From Parabacteroides sp. (GTDB lineage: Bacteria; Bacteroidota; Bacteroidia; Bacteroidales; Tannerellaceae), in the NCBI GenBank assembly GCA_019417325.1, contig DXVO01000038.1, forward strand, positions 183,851 to 247,850: a DNA stretch of 64,000 nt, in the 5' to 3' direction. The stretch's first letter is position 1, and every line of letters begins with the position of its first letter. Of the stretch, positions 60,290 to 64,000 are shown piece after piece. The notes under the pieces are model-generated. The model made no database searches. It saw only the letters and a list, made by a program, of their open reading frames with translations, and was not told the origin of the DNA. The translations under genes were made by a program, and so were the position numbers.

Positions 60290-62056
60290 CTATTTTTTGA
60301 GTTTCTTCAGTACACTGACCACAGACGAGGGCAACGCTTCCTTTATTTTATTCTTGACCATTGCTGTACCTTTCAGTGAGCATCTGCCTAGCTCTTTCAA
60401 TTGTGCCACATCGGCTTCTGCATCAGTAAACACTTCCATGAACATCGGTGTTCTCGTATCTGGATCAGTGAACTTCTTGATCGCTTTCTCCAATTCAACT
60501 TGCGTCCTTACTCCCATATATTGAAAGCCTTGCGATTCTGCCCAGCCTTTTGCTGTGGCATGATGCGCTGCCGCCACGTTCACGTCCACATCGCGAACAC
60601 CTCTGAATGGCTCATAATATACGGAATGAAACAAGGCTCCGCATGAGTTGTTGATGAGCATGATGCGGGCATGACTGATATAACGGTTCCAAATGGAGTT
60701 CATGTCATAGAAGAAACTCAAATCGCCGACAACCATGTAGGACGGTACATCGCTTATGTATGATTGTGCCACGTAGCTGGAAGTCGAGCCATCGATACCG
60801 CAAGTGCCCCGATTACAATATACGTCCACACCTTCAGGCATAGTGAACTGATTGGCTATACGGATATTGTTGCTGTTAGATATGTGGAACAACGCTCCCT
60901 TCTGTATGTTACGCACCAATGCTTGCATAGCCGAAACAGCTGAGTATTCAAAGGTATGCATGAGAGACCTGTCCTCGAATGTCGACTCCTCCACAGCTTT
61001 CCATTCCTTGTAATAATCCTTGTTGTTGTGGATACCTGTTTCCTCCATCCGCTTGAAGAAGTAGGCCGGAGTGCATTCCACTATTTTTGTCTGACGCTTG
61101 ATGGGATCTGACACTTCTCCATCGGGTGAAACGTGCCAATGTGTGAGTGTTGAGGGGGCGTTCTTGAAGCGTGCCTTGATGTTGAACAAACGGTTAGCAT
61201 TCATCGTTATGACCACATCAGGCATAATGGAATCAAACCTCACACTATCCACCATGCCATACCAATCACTGCGGACAAAGTTCTTGGTATGAAGGTTCCC
61301 TATCACATCGCTGGTGGTCAAGGCACCAAACTGTTGGCAAAAAGACTGCACCGATTGGGTTTGTTCTTCAGTCAATGGTAAGTGTTGCCCCCACAGGACA
61401 AGCACTCTCTTTCCAATGAGTCCATTGGCCAATGCTTCCCACTTGCCGTCAGGGTCTGTCGGCATCACTCGCTCTATCACCTTAACCGAAGGCAGGGCGG
61501 GCACTTCAAACTTGTACAAGGCTTTTTCCACAGGATAATTGTCATCTATCTGAAAGTTGATATGCACGGGGCCTTTCTCCCGATGGTCAAGTTCAAGAAG
61601 TGCTTCATTGACAAGCCTGCTACAATACCAAAAGTCCATCTCATCACGCACGATGGGCAAATCCACACTTCGTCGCACAATGTCGCTGTAGAGGTTCTTC
61701 TGCGGCACACATTGGTCTTCCTGTTGGTTGAGATAATAACGGTTTCGGTCGCTCGTCAACACTATCAGTGGCAGATGTTGGTAATACGCTTCTGCCACAG
61801 CCGACACATAGTTACAGGTAGCTGTTCCCGAAGTACATACTATGACCACAGGTTTTTGTAACCGTTCTATCAGTCCCAAGGCGAAGAATGCGGCACTGCG
61901 CTCATCTACTATAGAATAACACTTGAAATAATCATCCTCCTCAGCGGAAAAAACCAAAGGTATCGGCCGGCTACCGGCCGATATCACGATATTTTGGACT
62001 CCACGCGCTTTTAGTAAAGTGAGTATGATTTGTATGTTTTTATGAACTGTGTACAT
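60290..62056 (-). CDS. MenD-like thiamine-diphosphate enzyme in a capsule locus
   Basis: 588 residues, three-domain ThDP enzyme. N-terminal Pyr domain: VISAGSRPIPLVFSAEE, IVDERSAAFFALGL (activating Glu52) and CTSGTATCNYVSAVAEAYYQ, all close to MenD (SPGSRSTPL, DERSA). C-terminal PP domain: GTCGIDGSTSSYVAQSY and VVGDLSFFYDMNSIWNR (the GDxS-N metal-ThDP motif), then INNSCGALFHSV. MenD adds a succinyl-semialdehyde unit from 2-oxoglutarate to isochorismate. No other men gene is present, and the neighbours act on nucleotide sugars, so a C-C bond formation on a sugar, in the manner of YerE-type branched sugar enzymes, is my hypothesis. Confidence 0.88.
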   Translation of the reverse strand: MYTVHKNIQIILTLLKARGVQNIVISAGSRPIPLVFSAEEDDYFKCYSIVDERSAAFFALGLIERLQKPVVIVCTSGTATCNYVSAVAEAYYQHLPLIVLTSDRNRYYLNQQEDQCVPQKNLYSDIVRRSVDLPIVRDEMDFWYCSRLVNEALLELDHREKGPVHINFQIDDNYPVEKALYKFEVPALPSVKVIERVMPTDPDGKWEALANGLIGKRVLVLWGQHLPLTEEQTQSVQSFCQQFGALTTSDVIGNLHTKNFVRSDWYGMVDSVRFDSIMPDVVITMNANRLFNIKARFKNAPSTLTHWHVSPDGEVSDPIKRQTKIVECTPAYFFKRMEETGIHNNKDYYKEWKAVEESTFEDRSLMHTFEYSAVSAMQALVRNIQKGALFHISNSNNIRIANQFTMPEGVDVYCNRGTCGIDGSTSSYVAQSYISDVPSYMVVGDLSFFYDMNSIWNRYISHARIMLINNSCGALFHSVYYEPFRGVRDVDVNVAAAHHATAKGWAESQGFQYMGVRTQVELEKAIKKFTDPDTRTPMFMEVFTDAEADVAQLKELGRCSLKGTAMVKNKIKEALPSSVVSVLKKLKK

Positions 62057-62083
62057 ATCTTAGAATTTTAATTGTTTCTTAAT

Positions 62084-63616
62084 TCATTGCCTCTTGATTT
62101 TGGCTCTAACTATCCTGATGACGCCTTGACGTTCTTCATGGTCAATGCCAAAAGCGAACGATAGCAAAGCCACACACAAGGCTCCCATCGCGCAAACAAC
62201 AAACGACATGAAGATGTTATTTGGTAAGTATCCATGCAACATGGTCGTGAATGTGAACGAAAGGATGAACACTGTCCCGCACCTCAGTAAAAAGTCCTTG
62301 ACGAAAGGAATGATGCGCATGGATATGCTACGGGAGACAAACACAATGCGGAACGCTTGCTCCAACAAGACGATGACCAGATACACATACATGGCATAAT
62401 TGGGGTTAAGCCCTTGCGCGAAACAAAGCCATGCAATCGGTATGTGCAACAGTCCCAATGTAGTCAGTACTATCTGGTAGTTCTTGATGTTCCCAGTAGC
62501 CCCCTGGGCTGTCGAAAGCGGATTTGCAAACGAATTGAACAAGGTGATGATTAGGACAAGCCGCACAAAATCCACGGTATAGGCCGGCACTTCCTTCAGC
62601 CACAACCCGAGCAACATCGGGGCTTCTACCGTGATAGGAACAACAAAAAACAACACCATCAGAAATCCCATCCGGCATCCCCGTGCAACCAACCTGTGCA
62701 TATCCTGTAATTCTTCGGCTGCGTATGTTTTCACTATCTGCGGATTCAGTGCGGTCATGAAATTAGCTGCAAAGCTGCTTAAAACACGGTTCACTTGGTT
62801 GGCAACGCCAAAGGCAGCATTTATTACCACGCCGAAGAAGATGTTCAATACGATTGATATTCCCTGTCCATGCCCGATTGAAGCCAATGCACCCACAACC
62901 GTCCACAACGAAAATGACATCATTTGTTTGATAATTCCCTTATTGGGCTTGAACTTGTTTGCCCTGCATTCCTCGAAACAATGTCTGCAATAAATGACAT
63001 AGATTAGCTGCACAACCACGCCAACCAAGAACATCAAGGCGGCGTATGTCACTAGTTTGTCAACTGGGGAATAGACCAAAAGTAGGACTAACAGAAGCTT
63101 CAAGGTCACTTCCACGATGGAGATATATGCAAAGGCTGACATCTTTTCGTTTGCGATAATCACCGCATTGTAAGGAACACTGATGATTGTGGCAACCATG
63201 GTGGCAATGCTGAATTGGAATACATAGTTGGCAGCCTCCATTCGATTGGGGGTAATCCTCATATAATTGTTTAAAAACCAGACACCAATCGTTTCTGCCA
63301 AAACCACTACCGCTAATGCGATTACTATATGTATGATCAACGCATTTGAAAAGATACGTTTAACCCCCACCTTGCCACCATAGCCAAGTTCAACATTCAA
63401 GAACCGCTGGGTGGCACCTGCCATGGATGTGTTCAAGAAAGACAGAAACATCACGATGCCGCCAACTACGTTGTATACCCCGTAGTCATCCACTCCCAGC
63501 ATAGCCAGCACCACCCGGCTAGTGTACAATGACACTGCCATGGTGAACAGTGTGCGGAAGTAGAGGAAAAGGGTGTTCTTGGCTATTCGCTTGTTATTAT
63601 CTGATGTTTGAGGCAT
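62084..63616 (-). CDS. wzx: Polysaccharide flippase (Wzx/PST family)
   Basis: 510 residues with 12-14 spans. N-terminus RIAKNTLFLYFRTLFTMAVS and LYTSRVVLAMLGVDDYGVYN are the typical first segments of Bacteroides Wzx. Later SFSLWTVVGALASIGHGQGI and GVVINAAFGVANQVNRVLSS follow. Moves lipid-linked repeat units across the inner membrane. Intact. First complete gene of the capsule locus in the window. Confidence 0.95.
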   Translation of the reverse strand: MPQTSDNNKRIAKNTLFLYFRTLFTMAVSLYTSRVVLAMLGVDDYGVYNVVGGIVMFLSFLNTSMAGATQRFLNVELGYGGKVGVKRIFSNALIIHIVIALAVVVLAETIGVWFLNNYMRITPNRMEAANYVFQFSIATMVATIISVPYNAVIIANEKMSAFAYISIVEVTLKLLLVLLLVYSPVDKLVTYAALMFLVGVVVQLIYVIYCRHCFEECRANKFKPNKGIIKQMMSFSLWTVVGALASIGHGQGISIVLNIFFGVVINAAFGVANQVNRVLSSFAANFMTALNPQIVKTYAAEELQDMHRLVARGCRMGFLMVLFFVVPITVEAPMLLGLWLKEVPAYTVDFVRLVLIITLFNSFANPLSTAQGATGNIKNYQIVLTTLGLLHIPIAWLCFAQGLNPNYAMYVYLVIVLLEQAFRIVFVSRSISMRIIPFVKDFLLRCGTVFILSFTFTTMLHGYLPNNIFMSFVVCAMGALCVALLSFAFGIDHEERQGVIRIVRAKIKRQ

Positions 63617-63801
63617 AAAAATAAGTAGTCACTTTAGACCCGTAATAGATCTAAAGTATTTGTTTTTATAACTATTTAACATATTATTCATACATTATAA
63701 TTATTAAGCAAAAAAAATATGCTTGATTTTCAAAAAGATATTAAGTGCTTACACTACTTATAACCATACTTTAGATTTTCATAATCTCTCATATCCTATA
63801 A
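63617..63801. other. AT-rich gap between wzc and wzx
   Basis: 185 bases, no frame of note. No clear terminator; could hold an internal promoter, but I saw no convincing -7 box. Confidence 0.4.
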
Positions 63802-64000
63802 TCATTTGTTTTTCTTATTATCCATTCCGTAACCGTACCCATACCCGTATTTATGTCCATAGCCACACTTCTGACCATACCCATATCCATAGCCACTCTT
63901 ACGGGATGTCAAATCTATACCATTGATAACTGTAGCCAACTTGGCAAACTTCTTCTGGTCACGAAGCACATTAATATATTGATATCCAAGTTTAGGAGTC
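63802..64000 (-). CDS. wzc: Wzc-type tyrosine autokinase, C-terminal end only
   Basis: 65 codons from the window edge to the stop at 63802. TPKLGYQYINVLRDQKKFAK and LATVINGIDLTSRKS match the end of Bacteroidetes Wzc/BY-kinases, and the final tail is GYGYGYGQKCGYGHKYGYGY plus GYGMDNKKNK, the tyrosine cluster that is autophosphorylated. It controls chain length and export with Wza. The locus start lies to the right of the window. Confidence 0.9.
   Translation of the reverse strand, partial: TPKLGYQYINVLRDQKKFAKLATVINGIDLTSRKSGYGYGYGQKCGYGHKYGYGYGYGMDNKKNK

Noticed and set aside
60290..62056. Housekeeping MenD of menaquinone synthesis
   Set aside because: No other men genes around and it sits between capsule genes; not fully excluded, see the finding.

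Overview
The window is chromosomal DNA from a gut-type Bacteroidales, most likely Parabacteroides or a close Bacteroides relative; I cannot fix the species. The grounds are -7 boxes of the Bacteroides form TAnnTTTG before many starts, a sigma-70/FecR pair of the Bacteroidetes type, CarboxypepD_reg and STN domain proteins, a compact ribose/nucleoside scavenging cluster, and a large Wzx/Wzy capsule locus that follows a Wzc kinase with a Gly/Tyr-rich tail. No tRNA, rRNA, CRISPR array, insertion sequence or prophage was seen.

Left part (1-15.4 kb): a ThuA-domain gene cut by the window edge, a CLC chloride transporter, a YidE/AspT-type transporter, a secreted cyclophilin, a MarR-controlled tripartite efflux operon (marR-tolC-emrA-emrB type) with a clear operator, a Cys/Met-metabolism PLP enzyme coupled to a LuxR-type response regulator, an AraC regulator followed by a Tat-exported aldo/keto reductase, and exonuclease III.

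Middle part (15.4-41.4 kb): a DUF169 protein, an acyltransferase, a sigma/FecR signalling unit flanked by two paralogous CarboxypepD_reg proteins, queD-queE, and a cluster of ribokinase, ADP-ribosylglycohydrolase, nucleoside hydrolase and sugar permease that resembles the ribose utilisation (rus) locus of B. thetaiotaomicron but lacks SusC/SusD. Then come class I dihydroorotase, a glpD-glpK-glpF operon, a class A penicillin-binding protein, a YeiH-family permease and an M13 peptidase lipoprotein.

Right part (41.6-64 kb, minus strand): a surface polysaccharide locus. In transcription order it holds the Wzc tail, a flippase, a MenD-like ThDP enzyme, an NAD-dependent epimerase, a pyruvyl transferase, an acyltransferase fragment, a polymerase, a WbsX protein, a GT4, a secreted sialidase, a broken acetyltransferase, NeuB, a NeuA-HAD fusion, a possible sialyltransferase, a radical SAM protein, an acyltransferase remnant, a GT4, a broken yjbH, and rmlA (frameshifted), rmlC, rmlD, rmlB. 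The product is probably a nonulosonic-acid and rhamnose (or other 6-deoxyhexose) containing, pyruvylated capsule. At least five members are truncated or out of frame.

The most unexplained signal is non-coding. Three separate 66-bp arrays each contain three dyad sites spaced exactly 22 bp apart. Two lie in the thuA/clcA intergenic region (725-790 and 849-914) and one in the convergent gap at 29935-30000. The two AAAACA-type arrays use the same two half-sites in permuted order.
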